The notes beneath the pieces were generated by a model, which ran no database searches, was not told the DNA's origin, and saw nothing but the letters and a program-made list of their open reading frames with translations. A DNA stretch of 64,000 nucleotides from Coniochaeta sp. PMI_546 (lineage: Eukaryota > Ascomycota > Sordariomycetes > Coniochaetales > Coniochaetaceae): contig MU271154.1 of assembly GCA_021432605.1 (NCBI GenBank), positions 1 through 64,000 of the forward strand. Reading direction: 5' to 3'. The stretch's first letter is position 1. Each line of letters starts with the position of its first letter. Positions 46,685 through 56,818 of the stretch are shown piece by piece. The position numbers and the translations under genes were made by a program.

Positions 46685-47751
46685 GACGGCTTTGTGTCCT
46701 TTCTATCCTGGGCTGAGCGATGCCGCAGGTTATCTCGGTTGGTTGTTGGGCTTGTGACTAACAATCAATCGGGGCCTCGAGCTTCCCGGTTTCCAAGATA
46801 AAGGAAAATAGCGCGCAGAAGAACGAGAAGACGTCCACGGGTGTCACCTCATAAATCCACAATTATGCGATAAGCTCTCGAGACGAGGTCGTGGTTGCTG
46901 TCCGCAGCTTGTAGGCAGCCCACTCTCGACGCCGACGAGGTCCAAGGTGGGGGCTGGTAAGCTCCGGATCAAGGGGGCTCCCCACCATTGTTCTGACCGG
47001 GCTGGACACAGTCTCTCAGTCCGTGCCCAGACTGGAATCTGCACGGTGTCGAGGTAAGTCTAGATGTTCTTTGGAAGACGCCTCGGCAGTCCACGATCAA
47101 CTTCCTTAGCAGATACTCCTTCTTGCATCGGCGACGGCATGCTATTTTTTGAACGTCTGATGCTCTGGGACGAGGTTCTCCTGAAAGGATCCTAATCCGA
47201 CTCTTTAAGTGCCTGAAGTCTCTCCACAATCGAGTTGGATAAGTGACCTCAAGAGCCTATGACACATTTCCTTGGGATTTCTAAGGGACATCAAGTAATA
47301 GGATGCTCCATATTCGAAGGAATCCAAGTTGGACAAGAAGCAGGACAATCTTGCACTTATAGAAAAACACAGGAGTCTGATCCTGGAGACCTGGCGTGCT
47401 GTTGTGGTTCAAGACCAAGAAGTGCTTCCACGGATGGACGCCGCAAAGTCATCACCGAGGACAATGCATTCGCGCGATCGTGGTGTAAGGCTTACTACGA
47501 ACATGGACTGCACAGGTTGCCCCTGTGGTTGACTTCTGTCCCAGCCCATCGCCCTCAAGGTTCGGTTCAGCAGTGCAAGCAGAGGAAGTCCCATCGATTC
47601 CATACTTGCCAGGCCTTGCTGATAACGTAGATCCAGCTAGACGATACCCACCGAAGCTTCACCCATCTTAGCTAAAGCAGCACACCAGCGAGAGCGAGCA
47701 GTCAAACAGTTGATTGCCCCAAGAAAGAAGACAAAAATCACAGCACTTCCA
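46685..47751. other. intergenic 1 kb
   Basis: Left end is the GGA promoter and leader; the right end is 3' to the GMC oxidoreductase gene. No gene supported. Confidence 0.5.
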
Positions 47752-49719
47752 CTAAACATCTTTCAAAATGTCCTCAGACGCCTTCTCGCTGACTAAAAAC
47801 GTCGCCAGCACCGGGAACGCCCCGGGCGGGCGCGGAAAGACACTCCCGTCCACAACCCGCAAGCCAGTAACGCCCCGTACGCGGAACTTGGGATCCAGTA
47901 CCGCCTTCGGGTCGTCATCGGCGCCGATCGCGCACGTCCCGACGGCATGGTGTCCAAACGTCTGCTCCTTGACCCACTGCTCATCCCCTGCCCGACACTC
48001 GGCAGGAACCGACGAACCGCATGGCGGCTCCGCCGGCCTGACCGGGCCCAGCGGTGGCTCGACGCCGGCAAACACGCGCCGCGACCAAGCCGCCGCGTCC
48101 GCCATGGCGCCGAGATCGACACCGGCACCGCCAGGATCGGCGAATATCTCGAAGTTGATGTCCGGCGTGTCGCGCGGGTTCGCGGTCCGCAGCTTCACCG
48201 TGCCCGCGCCGCTCTGCGGGTTCAGCTTGACCATGGACATGCCGATGGTGCCCGGCGCCTCGGGCGGGATGTTGGAGACGGCCTCGACGGGCCAGAAGCC
48301 GCGGAAGGCGAGGTTGGGGAAGGTGAAGAAGAGGACGTCGTTATCGCCGTCGGCGCTGTGGTTGGATCTGAGGAAGAAGGCGTTGCTGTTCAGTCCCGCG
48401 CGTGCGTACGGCCCCTCGCCGCGCTGGAACGCGGCGATGCATGGATCTCCGGGGCTGCCGGAGGTGCAGACCGGGTCGCCAGGTATCGGAGTCGCCTGGA
48501 GGACGTGGTTGGCGATGCCCACGAGCGGCAGCTCGTAGTTATCCTGCAGACGGGTGCCGACGCCGGGGACATCGGCTACGAGGGTGATGTTGTGACGGGC
48601 GAGGTCAGCGGCGGGGCCGACGCCGCTGAGCTGCAGGATCTGCGGCGTGTTGAAGACACCCCCGCTGAGGATGACTTCGCGCCGCGCCGTCGCTGTGCGC
48701 TTCGTGCCAGTGCTGGAGGCGTTGTAGCGCGGGTCGGCGCTGTACAAGCTGGGTCCCTCGAGGTACTCGACACCGGTGGCCTTGGGCTTCTTGCCGGATT
48801 TGTCAAAAAGGACCCGCGTAACGAGACTGTGCGTCTTGAGTGTGAGTGGGTATTTGGACGAGCCGTCAGAATTCCTCGCTGCCAGTGTCTCCCGCACAAG
48901 GTCGCGCGAGCTAAAGCGGCCCCAGGTCTCGTTGACGTGGAAGGGAAGCCCAAAGAGCCCCTGCGTCGTATCGCGGTCAGGACTATTGTTGTTGATATCG
49001 CGCTGGACCATATCCATAACGTCGGCTGGGTTGCCGCCCACCATTGATACCATAGACTCGAAGACCTTCACGAGGTCCGGTTGGTTCTTCCATACCGTGC
49101 CGTCGTCACCGTTGGTGTCCAAGTAGCCGCTAAAGCCATGCCCCGGCGTGCTTGGTGGAAGGTAGTGGTTTTTCTCGATCCGTCTAAAGATGCGACGGAA
49201 GTTATCATTATTCCAGCTCCGGTCACCAGTTGTTCGTCCTATGCTATCCCAGTCGCTTCGGCTCGGCAGAACAGCCCCCGCAGCGTTGATGACGGTCGAG
49301 CCGCCTAGAGTAGCGCCGCGGGGGTAGTGGACACCGAGGAGCTTCGCGTCAGCCGGAGCAGCGCTCCCGTTACCAACCCAAAGAGAGCCATCAGCACGTT
49401 TCCAGGTGAGGTGGTTATTCTTGAACGTCTGAGTCTCGTTGGAGGACTGCTTGACAAAGAAGTCCCACCGGATTGTGGGCAATGGTGTTCCGAGCGATAG
49501 GATGTGCGTTGTCACGTCGGAGGTCTGGTCGTCGCCGGCCTCGAGCAAGAGCACCGAGTGACCGGCTTTGGCGAGGTTGGTGGCAAGGGGACCACCACCG
49601 GGTCCGCTCCCTACGACGATGTAGTCGTACACATCGTCTCCCAGGCCGTCGCGACTAGCAGTGACGCTGACTGCGGAAACCAAGAGCAGGCCAAGGCACA
49701 CTGCGACACGTCGAACCAT
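47752..49719 (-). CDS. secreted GMC oxidoreductase
   Basis: Single exon, 655 residues from the ATG that precedes the signal peptide (MVRRVAVCLGLLLVSAVSVTA). The FAD dinucleotide-binding motif VGSGPGGG lies at about 37-44, the E of LLLEAGDD at about 60; GMC signature segments PRGATLGGSTVINAAGAVLPS and GGVFNTPQILQLSGVGP follow. The C-terminal domain has FGHHAVGTCAIG with the active-site His at about 590-591, but the region where glucose oxidase has its second catalytic His (about 43 residues later) reads PRPPGAFPV, with neither His nor Asn. I recall a group of fungal GMC enzymes with this P-G-x-F variant. Substrate (alcohol, sugar or choline-like) not decided. Several N-glycosylation sites. Confidence 0.85.
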   Translation of the reverse strand: MVRRVAVCLGLLLVSAVSVTASRDGLGDDVYDYIVVGSGPGGGPLATNLAKAGHSVLLLEAGDDQTSDVTTHILSLGTPLPTIRWDFFVKQSSNETQTFKNNHLTWKRADGSLWVGNGSAAPADAKLLGVHYPRGATLGGSTVINAAGAVLPSRSDWDSIGRTTGDRSWNNDNFRRIFRRIEKNHYLPPSTPGHGFSGYLDTNGDDGTVWKNQPDLVKVFESMVSMVGGNPADVMDMVQRDINNNSPDRDTTQGLFGLPFHVNETWGRFSSRDLVRETLAARNSDGSSKYPLTLKTHSLVTRVLFDKSGKKPKATGVEYLEGPSLYSADPRYNASSTGTKRTATARREVILSGGVFNTPQILQLSGVGPAADLARHNITLVADVPGVGTRLQDNYELPLVGIANHVLQATPIPGDPVCTSGSPGDPCIAAFQRGEGPYARAGLNSNAFFLRSNHSADGDNDVLFFTFPNLAFRGFWPVEAVSNIPPEAPGTIGMSMVKLNPQSGAGTVKLRTANPRDTPDINFEIFADPGGAGVDLGAMADAAAWSRRVFAGVEPPLGPVRPAEPPCGSSVPAECRAGDEQWVKEQTFGHHAVGTCAIGADDDPKAVLDPKFRVRGVTGLRVVDGSVFPRPPGAFPVLATFLVSEKASEDILKDV

Positions 49720-50559
49720 GATGATCAAGTCGTCTGAGTGAAAGCAGGGGGGCGCCCGCCCAACGAGCGAGGCGGCATCGCAGAGATATATGAACTGGAT
49801 GTGACCCAGCAAGGGTTACGACCCAGGAAGGGTCACACGGCGGCTAAGCAGCGTGCATATTCTTCCATCCCTCCAATGGTCGTTGACGACCCGTGCCATA
49901 TTGAGCCGAGGAAACGAAGGCAGACTGCTTTAACCCGACGCCGCGGGGGCCAAAAGAGCTTCATCTCATCCTCGGACTCTCACAAATGCAGTGACGATCC
50001 ATTCTGACCCGCGTACGCACCTACATAACGGGATTGTGGATGGAGTAAGATTCACTTGGGACAAAACCATGATCAATAGTCGAGAAATACCTACCGGCCA
50101 AGTCCAAATCCCCCAAACTTACTAGGATCATCTACTGGTACGACCTGAAGACGGAGGCGTGACATATGTTCTGTCAGAACAATCAAACTCACATTACGGT
50201 GACAAAGTTGGTCCAGACGTCGAGGCTCAAGTTGCAGCTCTTGGGTGTAAATATAGGGAGGTCACATGGCGATTAGATAACACTCTATTTGAACCCCGCC
50301 ACATTGGAGTTTTAGCTCCCATCGTCATTGTCGCCTCGTCTATATAGTAAATCATACCAGTGAAATACGTCGTACCAGTGTGCCTTATAGCCCCTTTGCA
50401 TTTCTCTCAATTTACACAAGGAGGGGATCACGGTCATGGCATATTGACCTCCTCGTCTTTCACCGTCGACAATCACCTCCCCTTAAAGGCTGCGCTCCGA
50501 GACCTCCCCGCCTCATCACATCCCCTCCTCTCTCCAAGAAACCGTCCACAAACTTCAGC
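49720..50559. other. divergent intergenic 0.8 kb
   Basis: Between the starts of the GMC oxidoreductase and TSR3 genes. The frame upstream of TSR3 stays open into this region to about 50380 but lacks conserved sequence, so it is leader. No other gene seen. Confidence 0.55.
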
Positions 50560-51789
50560 ATGGTCCGCCACAAGAAAGACAACTTCTCCTCCCGCGGCAA
50601 ACACATCCACCGCGGACCCCCGCGCAACACAAACCCCCGGCCCCAAAATGGCTCCGACAACGAGGGCGAACCCTCGTCCTCCCGCCGCGCCCAACAACCC
50701 GCCTTCAAAGCCGCCTGCTGGGACCTAGGCCACTGCGACCCGAAGCGCTGCTCGGGCAAGAAGCTCATGAAGCTCGGCCTTATGCGCGAGCTGCACGTCG
50801 GCCAGCGCCACAACGGCGTCATCATCACCCCGAACGGCAAGACCGTCGTCTCCCCCGCCGACCGCGAGACCCTCGACGCCTACGGCGCGGCCGTGGTGGA
50901 GTGCTCCTGGGCGCGCATGAAGGAGATACAGTGGGGCAAGGTGGGTGGCCGCTGCGAGAGACTGCTGCCGTACCTGGTTGCTGCCAACTCGGTGAACTAC
51001 GGCAAGCCGTGGAGGCTGAACTGCGCCGAGGCGCTGGCTGCTGCGTTTTATATCTGTGGACATCCGGACTGGGCGGAGCAGATTATGGAGCCGTTTAGTT
51101 ACGGCGCCGCGTTCTTGGAGATCAACAGTAGTTTGTTGAGGAAATATGCGGCGTGCGCGGATGCGGCCGAGGTGAAGAAGACGGAGAAGGAGTGGATGGA
51201 GCGGTTGGAGAGGGAGTATGCTGATAGTCGCGAGGAGGGCGATGGAGATATGTGGAAGGCGGGCAATCAGAACCGGAGGGCGATTGTCGACTCCGACGAG
51301 GAGGAAGATGAGGATGGCAGTGAGGAAAACGGGGAGGGGGAGGATGGCGCGGAGGATGCGCCTGACGGTATTTATCTCGGCACGAAACCCAAGAAATTTG
51401 GAAAGGGGGGTTTTGAGGAAGAAGAAGAGGAAAAGGATCCGTTCGCAATATCAGACGATAGCGAAGACGACGCGCAGATGGAGGAGATCAGGAGGAAGAT
51501 CTTGGCTTCGAAGCCGTTCTCGGGCTCGACGGTCGAGAAGATTGAGCCAAAGACGGCGCCAGAAACAATACCTCGGCCGCATCAGCAGCTCAAGCCCGAC
51601 TCGGACGTCGAGCCAGACTCAGATAACGGGTCAGACGCCGGCGACGATGCCGAGTTTGACGACATCATCAATGCGACACCTGTCACTGATAGGATAGGAT
51701 TGGCCAAGCTGGAGAAGGAGAGGGCGAGATACACGACGACGAGTAGAACGTTCTCGTCTTCGTCCGTGTCGGCTCCAAGGAGAGGATAG
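50560..51789 (+). CDS. TSR3: 18S rRNA aminocarboxypropyltransferase TSR3
   Basis: Single exon, 409 residues. Starts MVRHKKDNFSSRGK; the frame is open further upstream, but the conserved Tsr3 start and the ATG at 50560 decide. A basic tail is followed by the catalytic core: WDLGHCDPKRCSGKKLMKLG (about 52-71), LSP-like VVSPADRE, VVECSWARMKEI, RLLPYLVAANSVNYGKPWRL and CAEALAAAFYICG. Tsr3 transfers the aminocarboxypropyl group from S-adenosylmethionine to a hypermodified pseudouridine of 18S rRNA (m1acp3-psi) late in 40S maturation. The C-terminal half is acidic and disordered, longer than the conserved core, as is usual in fungi. Confidence 0.92.
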   Translation: MVRHKKDNFSSRGKHIHRGPPRNTNPRPQNGSDNEGEPSSSRRAQQPAFKAACWDLGHCDPKRCSGKKLMKLGLMRELHVGQRHNGVIITPNGKTVVSPADRETLDAYGAAVVECSWARMKEIQWGKVGGRCERLLPYLVAANSVNYGKPWRLNCAEALAAAFYICGHPDWAEQIMEPFSYGAAFLEINSSLLRKYAACADAAEVKKTEKEWMERLEREYADSREEGDGDMWKAGNQNRRAIVDSDEEEDEDGSEENGEGEDGAEDAPDGIYLGTKPKKFGKGGFEEEEEEKDPFAISDDSEDDAQMEEIRRKILASKPFSGSTVEKIEPKTAPETIPRPHQQLKPDSDVEPDSDNGSDAGDDAEFDDIINATPVTDRIGLAKLEKERARYTTTSRTFSSSSVSAPRRG

Positions 51790-51941
51790 CCTGCTATTCC
51801 CATTATTTGAGCGGGAGCAGTGTAATATTACAATACCTCTATCTTGTAGTCTATCTTTCACCCATATGCAACGCCGTGCCATGCCCGTGCCCCCAGGACG
51901 GCGATGCTGTTGTACACTTTTCTTTATACACGTCATGACTC

Positions 51942-54914
51942 TTACAAATGCCTCTTCTCGCTAATCTCCTCGAAGGCCTGGATCTGGTCGCCCTCTTGCA
52001 ACTCATCCCAATCCTCGAACGAGATACCGCACTCAGCTCCCTTGCGCATCTCCGACACATCTTTCTTGCCGTGCTTGAGAGATTCAAGCGCTCCTAGATA
52101 TCACATCGTCAGCAACATGTTCTCCCTAAAAAAAAGGGACAGTCTTACCTTCAAACACCTTGACTCCCTTCCGCAGGACACGGTACTTGGCGTTCCGCGT
52201 AACCTGCCCGTTCCGTATCCTGCACCCGGCGATGTTCTTGAACTTGCGCCCCTTGATGTTGATGGGGAAGAGCTGCAGCACCTCGGCCTCACCCAGCACC
52301 CTTGTCGAAATGATAGGCTTGAGCTTCTCCGACAGGTTGTCCTTGATAGCATCCACAAGGTGATAGATGACGTTGTGATCCATGATCTTGACCCCAGACT
52401 CATCAGCCAGCCGCTTGATATGGTCCGGCACAGGACTATTAAAGTTGATAATGGTGCTGCCGGTGAGAGCCGCATATTCGACGTCAGACTCTGCAATGCT
52501 GCCAACCGCCGATGTGAGGATCCTCGGCCGGACCTCGTTGTTGCCCACCTCCATAATCGAAGCGCACACCGCTTCCACCGAGCCGTGCACGTCGCCCTTG
52601 ACCAGGAAATTGACGATCGTCGTTCCGGGTGTTTCGTCCTTGATCTCACCGCCTTCTTCATCCTCCGCTTCCTCCGTAGCAGCCTTCTCCCGCTCCTTCT
52701 CGCGCTTATCGACGTCCTGCTGCGCCATCTGAGCGACCGCCTTGCCACGCTCACTCAGTTCGACGCGGTACTCGACCGCATTCCGCGCCCTATCCTCGTC
52801 CGGCGCTTGCAGGACCTGGTCCCCGGCGTCAGGGAGATCCCTCCACCCCAGTATCTCAACCGGCGTGCCGGGGGGTGCCTCGTCAACCTCGACGCCAGCT
52901 TCGCTGCGGAGCACCCTGATCTTGGCAAAGACCTTGCCCGCGACGATATAGTCTCCCTTCCTCAGCGTACCCCGCTTCACCAGCACAGTCGCGGCCCGTC
53001 CAACAGGTTTCACGGAGGACTCGAGGACCCACCCCTCCGCCATCCCGTCTCGCTCGGCGCGGAGGTCCAGAACCTCGGACAGGGAGAGGATGCTCTCTTC
53101 CAGGTCCCCCATCCCCTGTCCCGTCTTGCCGCTGACACAGACGACCTGGACATCACCGCCGAAATCCTCAATCTCGACGCCGTTGTTCGCCAGATCGCTC
53201 TTGACAAGGTCGATCCTCGCACTCTCCTTATCGACCTTGTTGATGGCCACGATAATCGGCACCTTCGCCGCCCGAGCGTGCTTGAGCGCCTCGATCGTCT
53301 GCGGCTTCACGCTGTCGTCCGCCGCCACCACAAGAATAACAATATCCGTCACATTGGCCCCCCTCTGCCTCATGGTCAGGAAGGCCGCGTGGCCCGGCGT
53401 GTCGAGGAAGGTGATCTGCTTCCCACCAGAGAGCTTGACGGAGAACGCGCCGATGTGCTGCGTTATACCACCATGCTCACTGGCGGCTACGGAACTCTTC
53501 CGCAGGTAGTCCAGCAGCGTGGTCTTGCCGTGATCGACATGTCCCATGATAGTGACAACCGGCGGTCGTGGCGGGAGCGAGCTCGGATCCTCCGGCGGGG
53601 GTCTCGGCTTGAGGTCGACGCTCTCGCCGCTGTCGACCGTGGGCTCGAAGCCGTACTCCTGCGCCACCAGCGCGGCCGTCTCGCCGGTCATGATGCTCTC
53701 CGCCGTGATGTCCTCGAACCCGAGCTCCTCGAGCTGGTTGAGGAAAACATGCTGCTTCACGCCTAGCGCCACGGCCAAGTTGGCGATGCTGATGTACTCC
53801 GGCAGGAATATCGGCACCGGCCCGGCGTTGGCGGCCGCCAGCTCCTTCTCGCGCTTGCGGCGCTCTTTCTCTTCCCGACGCCGCCGGCGCTGTTCTTGGT
53901 AGGACTCGTCGTCGAAGTCGTCTTGGGGATCGCCCGACTTGTAACGGCGGGGCTTGGGTTTCTGAGGGGTGCGGTCTGTCCAGCGTTTGCTTGGTTGGGC
54001 TGGCCGATCAGAGGATTGTGGCGAGGAAGATTCTTTTCGGATGAGATTCGGGTTTATCGGTTCCTGGGCGAGATTGGGGTTCGGACTGGAATTGAAGCGT
54101 TCCTGGGTGGGAGGGGGCGCACGGTCGGGTTTGGAGAGCACGGTTTCGAAGCGGGACCAGGCCGAGTCTGGAGTCTTGGGTTTGTCGTCTGGGCCGGTGT
54201 TCCGCCAGTCGAGACGCTTGAAGTTCCCTTCCTGCTGAGCTGGCCGTTCCCGTCGGCGCATGTGGCCCCATTCTTCAGTTCTCCGCGAGCCCGGCTGCGA
54301 CGGCCGGTGCGAGGAGTCTGGCATCGCAACGCGCCGAATGACTCCACCGTCGCCAAAGCGTTCATGCTTGGGTTCCGACCTCAGTCTCGGCGGAGTCCGG
54401 TGCGCCGCATCATCTCGCTTCCGCGCCTGTGACTCTGCCTCGGCCTTTGCCCAGAAGGCCTCTGCGGCTTCTTTTGCTGCTCGATCCTTTGCTTCTCGCG
54501 CTTCTCGTTCCGCTCGTTGCTTCGCCTCGGCTGCCTCTTTCACTTCATGCTGACGAGCTTCTTCCGCCTCTCGTGCCAATCGCTCCCGTGCTCTCGCTTC
54601 TCGCTCGTGGGGGAGAAGGCCGTCGTCGGCGACATTGGCCTTTCGAATCAGAGGCGCGGCGACGCCTCCACCTCCACCAGATTTTATACCGCCCCAACCT
54701 CCTCCTCCAAAGGATTGCCCAGGCACAATTGGCTTTGGTGTCGTATTATTCGGACCGGATCCGTTCGTATATCGGCGAGCTTGACGCAGTCGGAATGCTC
54801 GATGCCAGGCAGTGCAGGCCGCGGACCGGCTCTGATTCTGTCAAGAGTCAGTGATACAGAGGACATCGGACAGTTCGGTAAAAGCCTTACCTGCCATAAT
54901 CCACCTCTCAACAT
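51942..54914 (-). CDS. IFM1: mitochondrial translation initiation factor IF-2
   Basis: Three exons, 54914-54891 (24 nt), 54837-52149 and 52093-51942, 954 residues. The tiny first exon (MLRGGLWQ) and the start of exon 2 (ACTAWHRAFRLRQARRY) make a basic, acid-free mitochondrial presequence; the long frame of exon 2 has no ATG at its start, which forces an upstream exon. A charged, Arg/Glu/Ala-rich region precedes the IF2-N domain (ISIANLAVALGVKQHVFLNQLEELGF, split here by family features), then the G domain at about 440 onward (GHVDHGKTTLLDYLRK, DTPGHAAF, NKVDKE) and the IF-2 domains II to IV. Exon 3 finishes the last beta-barrel (KKDVSEMRKGAECGIS). Binds fMet-tRNA and the mitoribosome with GTP. 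Only the N-terminal splice is inferred. Confidence 0.9.
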
Positions 54915-55179
54915 GTTCGATTGGGTGGTACACAGCTTCCATGTCAAACTTCGAAGCTGTTCGGCCAAAATTTCGAGACTTCGTGACGGCGACAAGACTC
55001 TTATCGCCCGATAACCGATAAAGCTTTGCTTAGATGCATATCGCTTATCGCCAGTTGACCATTAACCAGTGACCTCATCCAAATCTGTTGCTCTTAGCTC
55101 CCACACAGGCGTGTTTCACAACCTACCATCACGGTGGGCATACTCGATCAAATCTGCGAAGTAGAGGGAGCTTGTAAAG
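54915..55179. promoter_or_regulatory. short divergent promoter IF-2 / SNIP1
   Basis: 265 bp between the opposite ATGs of the mitochondrial IF-2 and SNIP1 genes, so the promoters overlap. It contains TATCG-rich words (TATCGC, TATCGG) at about 55000-55050. No named site recognised. Confidence 0.55.
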
Positions 55180-56217
55180 ATGGCTTCGGACGCATCAGAC
55201 GGCGACTACCGGTCGCGGCGGCGGAAACACGAGGATGGAGACGAGGCATCATCATCATCACGGAAGAGAAGGCACAGAGACGACGAGGATGCCGACAGGC
55301 CAAGACGGAAAGAGAGATCAAGATCCAGGTCCACAGAGAGGAAGCGGCGCGAACGGTCACGCTCACCGGATTCGAGCCGCCGGCGATCACGAGACCGCAA
55401 GCGGGATCGCGACAGCGAGGGCACGAGAGACAGGCGCCGGCATAGAAGCAGAGACGGCGACAGAGAAACCCCCAACGAGAAAGACACCTCTCGCAGACAC
55501 AGGTCACGCTCACCAGACCACTCATCACGACGACACCGCCACCGTCATCACCACCGCTCCCCCTCCCCCAAAGCAATCGACTACACCTCCGCCCGCCAAG
55601 CCTCAGACACCCACCGCGAGCGCCACCACCGCGACTCCCCCGCCGCCAAAGCCGCCATAAAGCGCTCGGGCCCCCTCCCCTCCCAAGACGCCGACTTCGC
55701 GGTGTCCACCGGCCTCGAACCCGAGCCCGAAAAGGAAAAACCCAACTTCAAACCCACCGGCGCCCTCGCCGCGGCCGCCAACGCCGTCACCGTCGGCACC
55801 GGCGAGACGGTGACGCTCAAGTACCACGAGCCGCCCGAGGCCCGCAAGCCCCCCGCCCGCGACAAGTGGAAGCTCTTCGTCTTCAAGGGCGCCGACGTGC
55901 TCGACACCGTCGACCTGAGCCCGCGCAGCTGCTGGCTCGTCGGCCGCGACAGGGCCGTCGTCGACCTGCCCGCCGAGCACCCGAGCGTCAGCAAGCAGCA
56001 CGCCGTGATCCAGTTCCGCCACGTGGAGAAGAGGAACGAGTTCGGCGACCGGGTGGGGAAGGTAAAACCCTATCTCATCGATCTGGAGAGCGCGAACGGG
56101 ACCGTGTTGAATGGGGACAAGGTGCCGGAGAGTCGGTATCTTGAGCTCAGGGACAGGGATGTGGTCAAGTTTGGGCTGAGTGAGAGGGAGTACGTTGTCA
56201 TGCTGGATAGGGATTGA
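55180..56217 (+). CDS. SNIP1/Pml1-like FHA-domain splicing factor
   Basis: Single exon, 345 residues. The first 150 residues are RS/RD-rich (RRRSRDRKRDRD, SRRRHRH) as in splicing proteins. After the FKPTGAL motif comes an FHA domain at about 228-340 (WKLFVFKGADVLDTVDL, CWLVGRD, HPSVSKQHAVIQF, LIDLESANGTVLNG), with the GR, S..H and NG phosphothreonine-binding residues intact. This is the SNIP1 (animal) / Pml1 (yeast RES complex) layout: nuclear retention and splicing of pre-mRNA. Yeast Pml1 lacks the long RS part, so the protein is closer to SNIP1 in form. Confidence 0.87.
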   Translation: MASDASDGDYRSRRRKHEDGDEASSSSRKRRHRDDEDADRPRRKERSRSRSTERKRRERSRSPDSSRRRSRDRKRDRDSEGTRDRRRHRSRDGDRETPNEKDTSRRHRSRSPDHSSRRHRHRHHHRSPSPKAIDYTSARQASDTHRERHHRDSPAAKAAIKRSGPLPSQDADFAVSTGLEPEPEKEKPNFKPTGALAAAANAVTVGTGETVTLKYHEPPEARKPPARDKWKLFVFKGADVLDTVDLSPRSCWLVGRDRAVVDLPAEHPSVSKQHAVIQFRHVEKRNEFGDRVGKVKPYLIDLESANGTVLNGDKVPESRYLELRDRDVVKFGLSEREYVVMLDRD

Positions 56218-56818
56218 GGGGCTTTTGGACTGCCTTAGGACTAGGTGAACGTGAGATGCGGGACGAGACTAGGGACTGGTCATGAGTGAGGTTACCCTAC
56301 CCGACCCTAGGTATTGCATCTTGTCACAACGAAACGCTTTGCAACGCCGCCTGCAACTGGAATCATAGGCGCGTACAGCACGTAGTGACCACTCAAGTCA
56401 ACCCAAGCGGCGGCCATAGCCTAAGCACCAATGATAACTACACAACCCTGTACCTCTTAAGCCAGTGAGGTTGGCCACTGATCCTAGGTCTACAGTCTCC
56501 CAGTGACACAAGGAGCAAAATCAAAGGCCGGTAGCCTTGGTGAACGCTAGGAATTCCCTCAAAGGAGGTCTGTTTCTCATTACATTTGCTTCGTGCTTGT
56601 CAGGATTTGCTCTTCCCTGGCATACGCAGAACTGAGACTGAAGCTGACATGTCTTATTCGTATCTCTATATAAATGCCTGTACAGGATGACGGAGCCTAT
56701 ATATGCTTTTCCAACCCAAAATGCGCGTGTAGTCTAAAAAATGGATGCAGTCCCAGCATACGTAGTCCAATCTGCAGGGCGTCACCAAGACGCTCTTCCA
56801 CTATCTATCCCATCCGCA
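56218..56818. other. convergent 3' intergenic
   Basis: 600 bp between convergent SNIP1 and NLR-like genes; no gene seen. Confidence 0.55.

Noticed and set aside
48108-49047. Long plus-strand frame opposite the GMC oxidoreductase
   Set aside because: Shadow of the GMC gene: Val/Gly/Arg-rich, no domain, no splice context.
51904-53766. 620-codon plus-strand frame opposite mitochondrial IF-2
   Set aside because: Antisense shadow of IF-2 codons (Leu/Asp/His/Arg-rich); the minus strand has the complete IF-2 protein.
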